This document shows, piece after piece, positions 54,245 to 64,000 of a stretch of DNA of 64,000 nt. Source of the stretch: Bemisia tabaci (lineage: Eukaryota > Arthropoda > Insecta > Hemiptera > Aleyrodidae); contig NC_092796.1 of the NCBI RefSeq assembly GCF_918797505.1, positions 52,916,851 through 52,980,850 on the forward strand, in the 5' to 3' direction. The notes under the pieces were generated by a model that did no database searches, had not been told where the DNA came from, and saw only the letters and a list, made by a program, of their open reading frames with translations. The position numbers were made by a program, and so were the translations under genes. Each line of letters opens with the position of its first letter. Position 1 is the first letter of the stretch.

Positions 54245-55761
54245 CAAGTAAAACGGTCTATAAGAAACCGCTGACTTTTGCAAAAAAAAGTCTCTTTAAC
54301 AAATTTTGAGTGTTGAAATACTACGAAAATATTTTAAATTGTTTTAAACTTTTTACTTGAATTTGCCTCTCGTAATCTTGAGGTCAGAAAGACATTTTTT
54401 CCTTTAAATTTTAACAGTCTATTGGAGTTTTCCTTATTTTTAAATGCACAATTATTTTTAAAGCATATTTTTTAACCAGTCCTTATATTGCCACCAAGGA
54501 AGTCATTTAATAAAATTATGATCCCCGCATGGCCGGTAAATTAATTGTGTGAGTTCACGGTGAAATTAGCGTCAAGCATCGAACGATCGTTAATTCGAAG
54601 TTGCAATTTTATATTACGGAAGTTGTATATTTACGGTTGAAAACGCGTGGAAATACCAGTAAAATTGAATAATGTGGGGGAAAACTCGCTGTCAGGTTAT
54701 ATCAAATGCACTAGCTTTTTCAAAAGGACAGAAGTTTATTTCAGTTAATTTTGACATGCGATTTCTGGTGATCCGCTCTTTAACCTCATGCGCCATTTAA
54801 AGACCTGCAATTTGGTCAAAAGTTAAAGTACGAAGCCGAGAGAGCGGGAAAAGGACGGGTGGCTTAATTATGCTGAGAGGAAAATCCACATTACCAGCAC
54901 AACGAGAGATTGTTATCATGCCCGAATTCTAATGTAAACGCAAAAGACGCAGATAGTAGATAAGCACCAAGTTTATTTAACAATGCCTATATTGCTTAGG
55001 AACTGGCAGAACTTACTCACATTTACGCTCTCGTAAGATGGCGGTGTGGAGACACCGTTGCAAGATTTTCAAAGAAAAACACGGTATTTTCAAAGGAGTT
55101 GTATATTATAGCACTTACTAATTGGGGTTACTACAGATGTTAGGGGGCCATTTTCTTCCTATTGTTCCAAAATTCCTGATTCAAAGTAAAGCGGTCTAAA
55201 ATGCAGTAGTCTATAATATGTATAAATAATAAACATTGTTAAAATAAATTTTTCGAATCACTTTTTCAGGCATAATGTAAACGATGAAATTTTTCTTATC
55301 GTAGGGAGACAGGAGAACCCTTTAATGATGGCTCAAGTTGCAAAATGCGCAGCTTCGATTGCGACGTTGCAAGTCGCCGCTTACGTTTTATTATTTTTAA
55401 AAGAAAGCAAACCAAAAGTTAAACTTGAAATTTTCTGTGAGTGTTTCTCATCCATTCAATAATATTCGCAGAACGTTTTGAAGAGACGCGCTGGTTCGTT
55501 TAAAAAAAAACACGAGGAATTCGAAGATTTCCGACTCTGAGAAGGACATACACATTATCTGACTTTAACTCTCAATATTTTGCATGCGAGTTCACATCTT
55601 TTCTGATTTTTGATTTCTGATCAAAAATTTTCTTTCCTCTTTCTTGCAAAAAAAAGAAGCCTTACGTAACGAATTTTCAAGTAAATGCCCTACTTAGGCT
55701 TTAGCTTATGGCTTAGACAGAATTGTAACCAACAGGATCGTGGAGGATATCTGCAGTCATA
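54241..55761. other. Unassigned AT-rich sequence
   Basis: I see no gene or repeat family member here. Confidence 0.45.
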
Positions 55762-56207
55762 GGTGATTCGACGGGTGCCATTTTTTGTGTCAGAGCGACG
55801 TGCGATATATCGCATCAATTCGCTCCATAATTTCAGCTACTTGTCATTTTTTTCGAATTTTGAGATCGCACGTCTGTTGTCATTAGACTAAAGAATTCGT
55901 ACCAAATTTGACAAAGAAATTCAACGTAATGAAGACAGGTTTTTTTTCTTTTTTTGGAGGAAAAACATCGCATTTGATATTGATATCAAAACTGCACTCG
56001 GATGCGATATTTTTCCTCTGAAAGAACCCTACTTTATTACGTCGAATTTCTTTTGTCAAATTTGATACATGAATTCTTTAGCCTCATGACAACAAAAGTG
56101 CGATCTCAAAATTCAGAAAAAATGACAAGTAGCTGAAATTATGGAACGAATTGATGCGATATATCACACGTCGCTCTGACACAAAAAATAGCAACCGTCG
56201 AATCGCC
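55762..56207. mobile_element. 446-bp palindrome, second copy of the 39.7-kb family
   Basis: Starts GGTGATTCGACGGGTGCC and ends GCAACCGTCGAATCGCC. Interior GAGCGACGTGCGATATATCG, TTTGAGATCGCAC and GACAAGTAGCTG match the 39.7-kb copy. The flanks CATA and TGAG do not form a TTAA duplication. Confidence 0.82.
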
Positions 56208-56355
56208 TGAGAGCCAAATAACAATAACTGTACATTTTCACCGATGCGAGTAATCAGGAGAAAATCATGCAACAGCTCCAGTGTCTGCAGAGTATTTTGT
56301 AATTTTTAAAACCCTGTACTTCGAGGCTGGCGTCAGATCATAACCAAGTTGTTAA

Positions 56356-56615
56356 CATATCGATAGCCAAAGTGTGGGAAGACGTATCTCCGTTTTCTAC
56401 GATGCAGATTTACTGCCGTACTTTATTTTTTCTTTGCAAAACTGGTCGACGTAATTTCTCAAAAATCTCCTTGATTTTTCTTCTTTATAAGCAGAATATT
56501 CTGTGTAAATTTCAAGTTATAAGTCGCTTGTTCCTCTTCGAAAAAATTAAATAGGAGAGGAAATTTTGAAACATCGCAATGAAGATACATGGTTTCTTAC
56601 TTTGGCTATCGACAT
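56356..56615. mobile_element. Diverged CATATCGACGG-family MITE
   Basis: CATATCGATAGCCAAAGTGTG and its mirror ACTTTGGCTATCGACAT bound a 260-bp stretch with TTTTTCTTCTTTATAAGC in the centre, the same plan as the 39.3- and 59.5-kb copies. Confidence 0.65.
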
Positions 56616-57250
56616 ACCCTCACTAAGTATTGTAAAAAGTGCAAAAAATTCGAATATATTTTTCTTTTCTAAATTAAATAGAGACAGGCAGAAAAACATT
56701 TGAGGATGAACATGTATTGAGTATTTCATGAACACAAACAGGAGATGCGGCTCAAAAATATTAGCTCGAAGCTTCAGAACTGGGATGGTACGCTTGGCAC
56801 CAGAGCGAAGGGGCCAGAAAAGCTGTCTCTTCATTCGAGTCACGCGTCAAGTGTATTCTTACTGGCGCAATTCAAACGGCGCTTTGTGATTGGGTAAACT
56901 TGTCTAAGAGCGATATCGTGTTACGCATCTTCGGTAGTATTTTCATAACACCCTGCCAACAGCGCCAGCCGCGGAATTTTATTGCCTTGCCGAACGCCGC
57001 GCCGTCGCTTTTGAATTTTAGCGAGCCTCCTGAACTGTTCTCATATGAGAAGTTGTGTAGGATGACTTAAAATGTAGACCCGTTCCCCTAAAATTTTGCT
57101 GGGAGTTATTTACTACACACCAATGCCTTTCGTGGGCTATTATTGCATGTCTTTAAAAGTGTTCAGTAATGAAGTGGGTTGCAGGTTCGTAAATACAATT
57201 ATTTGAAGGTGCCTTGAGAAAAGTAAGTCATTGACACCTTGAAAGAAAGA
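56616..57250. other. Unassigned sequence
   Basis: No gene was recognised. The minus frame at 56,547-56,843 starts inside the adjacent MITE. Confidence 0.4.
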
Positions 57251-57258
57251 GATCGATA

Positions 57259-57422
57259 CAGTGGCGTGGCGTGCTTTGCGATATATCGATTGATCTGCCA
57301 TTTAAACCAACGGAAAAGGGTCGATAGACAGGGTGTTCGCAGCAAACACCTTAATAATCGATTCTTTATAATAGCTTCAAATGGAGATATATCGATAATC
57401 GATCATTTACGCCACGCCACTG
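57259..57422. mobile_element. hAT-type MITE, GTGGCGTGGCG family, copy 4, TSD GATCGATA
   Basis: 164-bp palindrome from CAGTGGCGTGGCGTGC to GCCACGCCACTG with perfect duplications GATCGATA (57,251-57,258 and 57,423-57,430). The right inner arm has suffered changes (TATAATAGCTTCAAATGG). Confidence 0.93.
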
Positions 57423-57963
57423 GATCGATACAGAGAGCGGGTAATACCGGTATAAAAACTCATCTTAACATGCATCTGCGCTTTATTATAGCTTATATTG
57501 AACAGCGCAGTAACAAAAGACTAGAAGATTTTAAATATTTTATTTTAGTCCGTGAATGCCCTAAATACTTTGAAATGTTATGAGCTGAATTTAACTTTGG
57601 CCGGACGAATACGTGCAATGTCAAAAGACACGCCGATAAGTAATTAACGATGGAAGTTGTAAGCATTAAACATCCCTAATTACGCTAATATTCCTGGTAA
57701 TGGAGTGGGAAGAGGCAATGGAAGACGACGAAAAAGGCGAATAAATTAGTCCCTGCCGGCCAAACAGACGCAGACTATCGGCAAAGCCGCAGTCCGGAGT
57801 ATGTATAAAATAGGGCCCTAAGAAGGTCGATGAGTGCGTCTCAGAGGGGCTTGTTATCTTAATTTGATGGGCTTTCTCGCGAGATTATCACCAGCGTTGC
57901 CCGATTGTTCCATAAATAACACATACAGGGTGTCTCCGAGTGTAACGGCCAGACTATACTTAC

Positions 57964-58374
57964 ACTGAAAAAAAAATCTCGGTGTATTCACTAAGAAAAG
58001 GGTAAAATTACCAAGATTCAGGGTTCTATTTGATCCCAATTTTTTCTTGGTAAAATTACCATTTATGGGATTGGTAATTTTACCGAGAAATCTCGGTAAA
58101 ATGATTGAACTTTCTCGGTAATTTTACTGGACCTTGGTAAAAACGCCAATATTTTTTATCGACTATGGTAGAATTACCGAGATAAAATGGCAAAGTTACC
58201 GGGAATGGATTACCAATAAAAGTGGTATTCTTACCTGAAAAAAAACAGTAAAAATACCGGTTTTTAGGTAAGTTTACTAGTCTGTCTTGGTAAAATTACC
58301 AATAATTGGTAAAAAAGCGAGATGGTAAAGGTATCAACGGACCTTGGTAAAAACGCCGAGAATTTTTTTCAGTG
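57964..58374. mobile_element. Tc1/mariner-like MITE with GGTAAAATTACC array, TSD TA
   Basis: 411 bp from CACTGAAAAAAAAATCTCGG to CCGAGAATTTTTTTCAGTG, flanked by TA (57,962-57,963 and 58,375-58,376). The inside is packed with GGTAAAATTACC-like short palindromes and half-sites (GGTAATTTTACC, CTCGGTAA, TTACCGAGA), more than ten in all. No coding content. Confidence 0.9.
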
Positions 58375-58504
58375 TAGGTCCGTGTCCTATGGGTAAAAAA
58401 AGGCCTCTCTTCAAAAAAGTATTTTCCAAAAGTGCCCTCAGTTGGAGTTACGGTCCCCCAAGTTTTTGTAAAAATCACCTTTTTCATTAATTTTGGCGTC
58501 AATT

Positions 58505-58753
58505 GGACTGAGTTAAGCAGAAAGGAACCAACCCACATTTTGGAAAAAATTGAGTTATGAGTGGTTTTGAACTCAACCACTGCTCTACTATCTATCGCCA
58601 TAAATTCAAAGTTTTTGTTGGAGCACATTTTGTAGAAATTGAACTTGAAGTTTATCTTTTACATTGAGTCTTATGCAGGAGTCAAACTTTAAACCTATTT
58701 TTCTCGGTTCGATTCCGATATGTGGATTGGTTCCTCTCTGTTTAACTCCGTCC
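58505..58753. mobile_element. GGAC...GTCC family A MITE, third copy, TSD AATT
   Basis: 249 bp from GGACTGAGTTAAGCAGAAAG to CTCTCTGTTTAACTCCGTCC, with AATT at 58,501-58,504 and 58,754-58,757. The ends match family A but the central 180 bp (for example GAACTCAACCACTGCTC) is different, so the ends have captured other DNA or the interior is highly diverged. Confidence 0.85.
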
Positions 58754-58757
58754 AATT

Positions 58758-59528
58758 ATGGACCGAGACTGTTACAAATGGTCATCTCCTCCGATGTTAA
58801 GCACTAAAATTTTAGATGCTTTAAAAACTATCAAAATTTGAAGATAAAGGACAAATTCAGAGGTCTTTAAGGAAAAATTCAGTTTTGCACCCCTAACCCC
58901 TTAGAATCGCCGAAATTTTCTCTGAACTTGATACGCGTTGATATATTTGAGGTCATGCATGAAATCAGTGGTTAAAATTACGGAAAAAGCCCTTCATCCC
59001 TGAGTTTTAGTCTATAATCGTCACCAAAATTCAAAGTAAAGGAGAATTTTCTCAAAAATTTGCAGAGGCTGTTAGATTTGATTGAGCTATGGATGGAGAC
59101 ACTTTTTAAAAAGAAATATACAAAAGAGAAAAGTCTTATTATGACCCATGAACTTGCTCCTACAGTGTGGCTGTATAAATCTGGGAAATCCTGTGATATT
59201 ATTCAAAAACGGGAAAATAAGGACGAAAAGGCAACCTGCGTTACAGCGGGTAGGCAACCCGTGCCCATAAATTAGAGCTCTTTTCTGTGAACCTGTGGCT
59301 TTCCCCAGCGTCTATCCGGGGAAGTAGCAAAGCTCAGGTATCTGGCGGCGGCGGTGGCTAGATTTCTTGAAGCTCCGCCGAGGATTAGCCCGACTTGGGA
59401 CCGTTTTTTATCCCTTTATTTTGCCCTATTGTCAAGCTCATGTGACTTACGACAATGAGGTCTAGAAAATATGCGCACGGTTGCCCAGCAGCCTAAAACA
59501 TTGTTATTAAAAAATCTGGTGGATCTGC
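58758..59528. other. Unassigned sequence
   Basis: A 71-codon plus frame at 59,060-59,275 has no recognised motif. Nothing else was identified. Confidence 0.4.
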
Positions 59529-59791
59529 CATATCGACGGTGAAACTACCAAACCACGTATCTCGGTTGCGGTGTTTAAAAATCTACGCTCACATTTTATT
59601 TTTTTAAAGTAGACCAAATCAATATCATTCCTTGAAATTTTCACAGAATTTTCTCCGCACGAGGAGGAAAAATCACAGAAATTTTCAAGACTGGACGTCA
59701 AGTAGTTCTTCATTTAAAAAATAAAGTATGACAGGAAGTCTAAGACGTCGCAAACCGAGATACGTGGTTTGGTAGTTTCACCGTCGATATG
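59529..59791. mobile_element. CATATCGACGGTGAAAC-family MITE, well preserved
   Basis: 263-bp palindrome from CATATCGACGGTGAAACTAC to GTAGTTTCACCGTCGATATG. Interior CCAAATCAATATCATTCC and AATAAAGTATGACAGGAAG as at 39.3 kb. No TSD is evident (flanks TCTGC and CTCGT). Confidence 0.82.
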
Positions 59792-61439
59792 CTCGTCGTT
59801 CGCGTCAATTAGTGACTGTGACAAGATCGATCTATATAGATCAGTCATTCCCGAAACCGAAATGACAATCTTCTGCGCATGACGTCAGCATTACTGCCGC
59901 GAAAACCAGAAAAGTCGGAAACAATGCTATTCTTATGAGAGAGAGAGCAAATTTTTCTCAATGAATCATTTAAATTTCTTACTTTTAAACTTTAAAACTT
60001 TCTGAGTGTCGAATGGAACGTTTAGACATTAGCGTCCAGGGTTATTCAATTCAAGACGGCGTGCAACGTTGCAATCGGAGTAGAAGCGGGGTTTTCGCGC
60101 GCATTTCATCAATATTTGACTCCGATCGTGGAAGGCGCTCTTGATACAACTATTTCACCACGGGGGATGTCCACATTGCCGCTTGCTAGATTGAAGGCGT
60201 TCTGAACTGTGATGACGGCTCGGTCACACTGCGCCTGCAGACGCGGTGCTAACAGCGGAGCAAAACTAGAACATCGCTTCGACATTCTCTACCTGCTTTC
60301 TGTTTCTATCAAAGTTTACCGAAACACATGAGTCACACTTGCAAAATTTTGGATCATCGCTAATGTTTTTTTTTTTTTTTTATTTATTTTTTTTTTTTTT
60401 TATTTCAAAACATTAAATTTTATGTAAGGAAACCGATGCTTACATCCCAGAGTTCTCTTGAAATTGAGATTGGATTCTTGCAATTCGTCACTTTTAACAA
60501 ACAGAAATGAAGCGAGCAACTACATATTTGAACTGTGGGTATGGTAACTAAGTGGGTATGTGGTATCATACAAAATTGAAGGAAAATCATACGTTTTCGT
60601 CCTTCCCAAAGTATCAGATGTTTATGAGTTTTATGCGCACATTTACGTAGCCTTAATTGAGTCAGAAATTTACGTGTATGCCACGATATTGATGTGAATA
60701 ACGCGCAATTATAATAATCTTTGAAATTCGCCAGGAACACGACGTATTTGCCGTGATATCGTGGTAATTATCGTGTAATTTCTAATTTGTTTTACAAAAT
60801 CCCGGAAAAATCACTTTTTCTCCGCGATGTAGATGACAAACCCGCCATTGCCGAGAATTAAACGAAACAGCTGGTTGAATACCGTAATTTTTCGCGGCTG
60901 AAACTCACCAGCTAACTTCAATTAAACATTGAACTGACAAAAGTAACAAATCTTTATGAAAATAACCAACTTTTGATTGGGTATTTTTGATTATTATAAT
61001 TATCTTATGAGCTTACTGCAGAACAGACCAAAATAGCAGCTTTAATCAGCATGCTACTAATCTCTGCATTTTTATCAAACCAGTGGGTCTCGCCAATTTT
61101 GAAATAGTAAATAATAATTCAGAAACACAATTAGTAACTGATCACTAATCACAGTGATTGCTGATGGTGGGGGTTTTCCTGTGCGTAGCACGGGTTTCCT
61201 GCTAGTGACCTTATACATAGGAGGAAGAGGAGGCTAATACAACAGCGAGAAGTTAAGATCAACAATGACATCAAGTGAAAACGAAGACACCTACAGTGAG
61301 TTGATATAAGAGAGTGCACTAGTCTAATGGTCTTGATGGAGGTGTCGAGGGAAAGTAGAGCACCCCAGTGTGAAAATACTTGCGCCCTTCTTGATTCGGT
61401 TCCTCTCAGATGAACGAAAGAGCAAGAGCTATAGATATG
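59792..61439. other. Unassigned sequence
   Basis: T-rich stretch at 60,367-60,402. No gene or repeat family was recognised. Confidence 0.4.
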
Positions 61440-61800
61440 AAAATTACTCATCGTTTGGCATTCCACGTACGTAGCGCAAATAGCACACTAAGTCAACGCA
61501 TTGAGACTCATCTCTTCGTAGATCGCGGTCGGACCATTATAAAACGCCTTCAATTGCGTGTGATACTGTGCAACACACCAAAGTTGAAATAGTTGTATTC
61601 TTAGGTTGGAACCTAACTCAAAGATAATTGCTCTACCAAATAAGGCACGTTAACCTGTTAACTGCTGTGTTTCAAGTTACCTTGCATATTTTATGACCAT
61701 TATCGCCCGTGACAAATAATGTAAGCCTCAATTGACCTTAAAAGAAAGAATTATCATTGTATTAATGTGGCCAACGAAAGAGGCTCGCCTACATGGAAAC
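61436..61800 (+). repeat. Dispersed 350-bp repeat, copy 3
   Basis: Begins ATGAAAATTACTCATCG and ends GAGGCTCGCCTACATGGAAACC, followed by a TATATATCAT simple stretch. It has the same orientation and module order as the copies at 34.5 and 52.6 kb. Confidence 0.9.
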
Positions 61801-62168
61801 CTATATATCATATATGGATATCTATATATCATAGATCTCGCTTAGATATCACCAAACTCTCCTGTTCCAGATGTATTTTTCTGTGGGTCGGCTCATTAGG
61901 CGGTAAAAGCTCAATGTCCAACTAGGAATCCGGAAGATGCAGCCATTTAGTTTTGCTTTCCGTAGAGTCATCGCCTGGGGTGATTTTTTCCCCTCTTTTT
62001 TCCATATTAGGATTAACATACGATCCATTACTTTGAGTTTGAAGAAGATCTCGGATGTTCGGATCTCGGAAGTTTTTTTCTTCAGGTTTATTTTGAACGA
62101 ATGTTTTATTCCTCTCGTATGTTAGTTCTTGTACCATGGCCCATTACAATATTTTACCGAACCCAAGA
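61801..62168. other. Unassigned sequence
   Basis: Begins with TATATATCATATATGG-type simple sequence. No gene was recognised. Confidence 0.4.
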
Positions 62169-62408
62169 CTGCCGTGTGAAAAACACCGTATGAACACGTG
62201 AGTGTTGCCAAATGTTCCCCGATAAAATAATAATTGTTGAAAATTGTTTTGAATGTCTCTCCTTCAAATTGTCAGATGTTTTGAATCCAGTTGCGAAGAA
62301 CAATCTCTGAAAAATAAAGAAAAAATATTCACAAAACCAAAATATTTCGGTATTATTAAAGGAAATTATTTAACGTTCATAGGCTTATACGGCGTTCTTC
62401 CCTCACAG
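62169..62408. mobile_element. CTGCCGTGCTAAGG-family MITE, diverged copy
   Basis: CTGCCGTGTGAAAAACACCG at the left and CGGCGTTCTTCCCTCACAG at the right, with GTTGCCAAATGTTCCCC inside. 240 bp, no TSD preserved. Confidence 0.7.
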
Positions 62409-62447
62409 TCTCAAAGTCGTTGAGCAACCAAGTCTAGAGGAATGTTT

Positions 62448-62453
<6 letters not shown>

Positions 62454-62486
<33 letters not shown>
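62454..62486. repeat. Poly(A) run, 33 bp
   Basis: Uninterrupted A tract followed by CCGCGG. No adjoining retroposon was recognised. Confidence 0.9.
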
Positions 62487-62488
<2 letters not shown>

Positions 62489-62649
62489 GCGGACAAGAAA
62501 TTTACCGAAGCTCTGGTTCTTTAGCCGTAAGTCCTGTATCCCTACAGTATTGGGGAAGAAATCGGGTTGAAGTTTGAGGGCAACTTTAACATGAGCTTCC
62601 GTGAGATTAATTAGGTATCTTGACTGGGCTTTCTCGGATCCGACTTGTA

Positions 62650-62901
62650 CTGACGTGCCGAAGATGAACGCCGTATAAACATTCAAGAGTTGCCAAATTT
62701 CCCTCGATAAAATGACTAATTTTGAGGAAAGTCATGAATATTTGTCCCTGAAATTTTCAGGCGCTTTAGGTGAAGTTGCAAACAACATCATCTGAAAAAT
62801 TGGAAGAAAAATACTCAAAAATTTACCCGAAAATTCGCTTTTATTAGAGGAAATTCGGCAACGCCTGACGGTTCATACGGCGTTTTTCCTTAGCACGGCA
62901 G
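62650..62901. mobile_element. CTGCCGTGCTAAGG-family MITE, TSD TGTA
   Basis: 252-bp palindrome from CTGACGTGCCGAAGATG to CCTTAGCACGGCAG with TGTA duplications (62,646-62,649 and 62,902-62,905). Confidence 0.9.
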
Positions 62902-62905
62902 TGTA

Positions 62906-63302
62906 GCTCGGGCGTTCTTTTGTTTATTCAACTCGAAAGACGGACGAGAAGATTGATTTCATGGATGGATGACTTCTCCCCCGCGACCGCGAGATTGGTG
63001 GGGCTCACACCGGGGGGGGGGGGGGGGGTTGCGCGTATGATACGGGGGTCGGGATCTTAATTCTCGGGTCGAGGCAAGTTCCCGTGGAAATTCACACGGA
63101 GCGGGAGGACAGGAGCTCGTTTGGGAAAAGTTCCGAGGCCTCGAGGCTCAAGTGTGATCGGTATTCAACATTCGACGTGGCCTCTGTCTCCCGCTTGAAA
63201 TGAGCCGAGAAGCAACCGCAGCCCTTTGCCCGCGCACGCCGCACACCAGTACACGCTCCCGCCACACTTGCCGAATTTCAGGAAACCTCATTCGACACTT
63301 TG
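62906..63302. other. Unassigned GC-richer sequence with a G run
   Basis: A G run of about 17 lies near 63,012-63,028. No gene was recognised. Confidence 0.4.
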
Positions 63303-63310
63303 CCTTAGTG

Positions 63311-63820
63311 CATGGTGTCTAGTTTTTTAAAAACCGGGATTCATCGGGGAGTGAAAAGTTACCGGGAAAATCAGGGAATCTGTTCCAGAAACCAGCATTG
63401 GCGTGGCGTGCTTTGAGATCTATCGATATTGCCCCATTTGAAGCTGTGGTAAATAATCGATTATCAAGGTGTTCGCTGCGAACACCCTGTTTATCGATAC
63501 ATTTCCATAGATTTAAATGACCGATCAATCGATATATCGCAAACCACGCCACGCCACTGGAAACCAGGAATCTCTTCTCTAACCATCCAGAGATTATTTC
63601 GTTTTCAAATTTGGCAGTCTAATCTGACGTGTGCCAAAGAAATGGCCGTAAGATTAATTAAAATCGATATTCATATCTGAAACTCTGGGAGATTGTATTC
63701 TTTTCCCCGAGAAAATCCCGGGAAAGTGGGAGAAAACTTCGGTTTCTCATCGAGGAATGAGCTCCTGAAAATCAGGGAAAAATCAGGGAATGAGCTTTTC
63801 CAAGAAAACTAGACACCATG
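63311..63820. mobile_element. hAT-like 510-bp element, TSD CCTTAGTG, contains a nested MITE
   Basis: Ends CATGGTGTCTAGTTTT and AAAACTAGACACCATG are inverted. Perfect 8-bp duplications CCTTAGTG lie at 63,303-63,310 and 63,821-63,828. The inside has CGGGAAAATCAGGGAAT-type repeats on both sides. A 164-bp hAT MITE is inserted at 63,396-63,559. The terminus and TSD length fit hAT. No transposase. Confidence 0.85.
63396..63559. mobile_element. hAT-type MITE, GTGGCGTGGCG family, copy 5, nested, TSD GAAACCAG
   Basis: 164-bp palindrome from CATTGGCGTGGCGTGC to GCCACGCCACTG with perfect duplications GAAACCAG (63,388-63,395 and 63,560-63,567). The central hairpin GTGTTCGCTGCGAACAC is perfect. Confidence 0.93.
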
Positions 63821-63874
63821 CCTTAGTGCAACAATAGTTATCAGTCGCTTGCAGTATCAACATTATTGCCGATA

Positions 63875-64000
63875 CTGCCGTGCTAAGGAAAAACGCCGTA
63901 TGAACTTGTAGGCGTCGCCAAATTTCCTTAGGTAAATCACGAATTTTCGGGAAAAGTTTTGAATATTTCCATCCAATTTTTCAGATAATTTTGTTCGCAA
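63875..64000. mobile_element. CTGCCGTGCTAAGG-family MITE, cut by the window end
   Basis: The left terminus CTGCCGTGCTAAGG, then AACGCCGTATGAAC and GTCGCCAAATTTCC, runs to the window edge. About half of the usual 252-bp length is visible, preceded by GATA. Confidence 0.88.

Noticed and set aside
58700..58720. B-box-like GGTTCGATTCC on the plus strand as a tRNA or SINE.
   Set aside because: No A box 30-60 bp upstream and no tRNA fold. It is inside a family A MITE.

Overview
The window looks like gene-poor, repeat-dense nuclear DNA from an arthropod, most likely an insect. A hemipteran such as a whitefly is my guess from the style of the repeats and is inference only. It is AT-rich, has many A or T runs of 30-55 bases, has no long open reading frame, and shows no bacterial or viral gene organisation. 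I find no intact protein-coding gene. The only recognisable coding matter is a frameshifted C-terminal piece of a LINE reverse transcriptase (about 12.09-12.78 kb, minus strand). One 176-bp open block with splice-like borders (3770-3945) may be an exon.

The main content is DNA transposons without transposase genes, many nested in one another, and several can be delimited to the base by target-site duplications (TSDs). (1) hAT-type elements with 8-bp TSDs: seven palindromic MITEs of 161-165 bp once inserts are removed (12.8, 15.1, 21.3, 35.55, 36.2, 57.3, 63.4 kb); a 510-bp element at 63.3-63.8 kb that contains one of them; and a 4759-bp element at 15,939-20,697 with a perfect 17-bp terminal inverted repeat (TIR) and TSD ATTTACTC. 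(2) A 252-263 bp palindromic family, TIR CTGCCGTGCTAAGG, with 4-bp TSDs that differ from copy to copy (about 12 full or partial copies). (3) Two families with GGAC...GTCC ends that repeatedly sit in AATT. (4) Two Tc1/mariner-like MITEs with TA duplications. (5) Several palindromic families without a clear TSD.

Layout. 0-9 kb: isolated inverted repeats, including a perfect 70-bp palindrome with no spacer (7674-7743) inside a 943-bp TIR-bounded element. 9-15.5 kb: MITEs, the LINE fragment, and a MITE-in-MITE insertion. 15.9-20.7 kb: the large hAT-like element carrying 130-bp tandem repeats in both orientations, a nested 1.86-kb insertion and a short GATCGATTCA-type minisatellite. 20.7-29 kb: mostly unassigned sequence with a few MITEs. 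29.27-33.93 kb: a large foldback structure with nearly identical 1.4-kb arms carrying 142-bp and about 180-bp tandem repeats and bordered on one side by a tRNA-derived SINE head. 34-50 kb: dense, nested MITEs. 50-64 kb: more dispersed families, satellite relics and MITEs, with the last element cut by the window end.

The sequences do not work together as a pathway. The informative story is insertion order, read from interrupted palindromes, and the recurrence of shared internal modules (an AAGATGGCGG motif, GCAATTAGGAACTATA, GCGCCTTCAATTGCG) in otherwise unrelated repeats.
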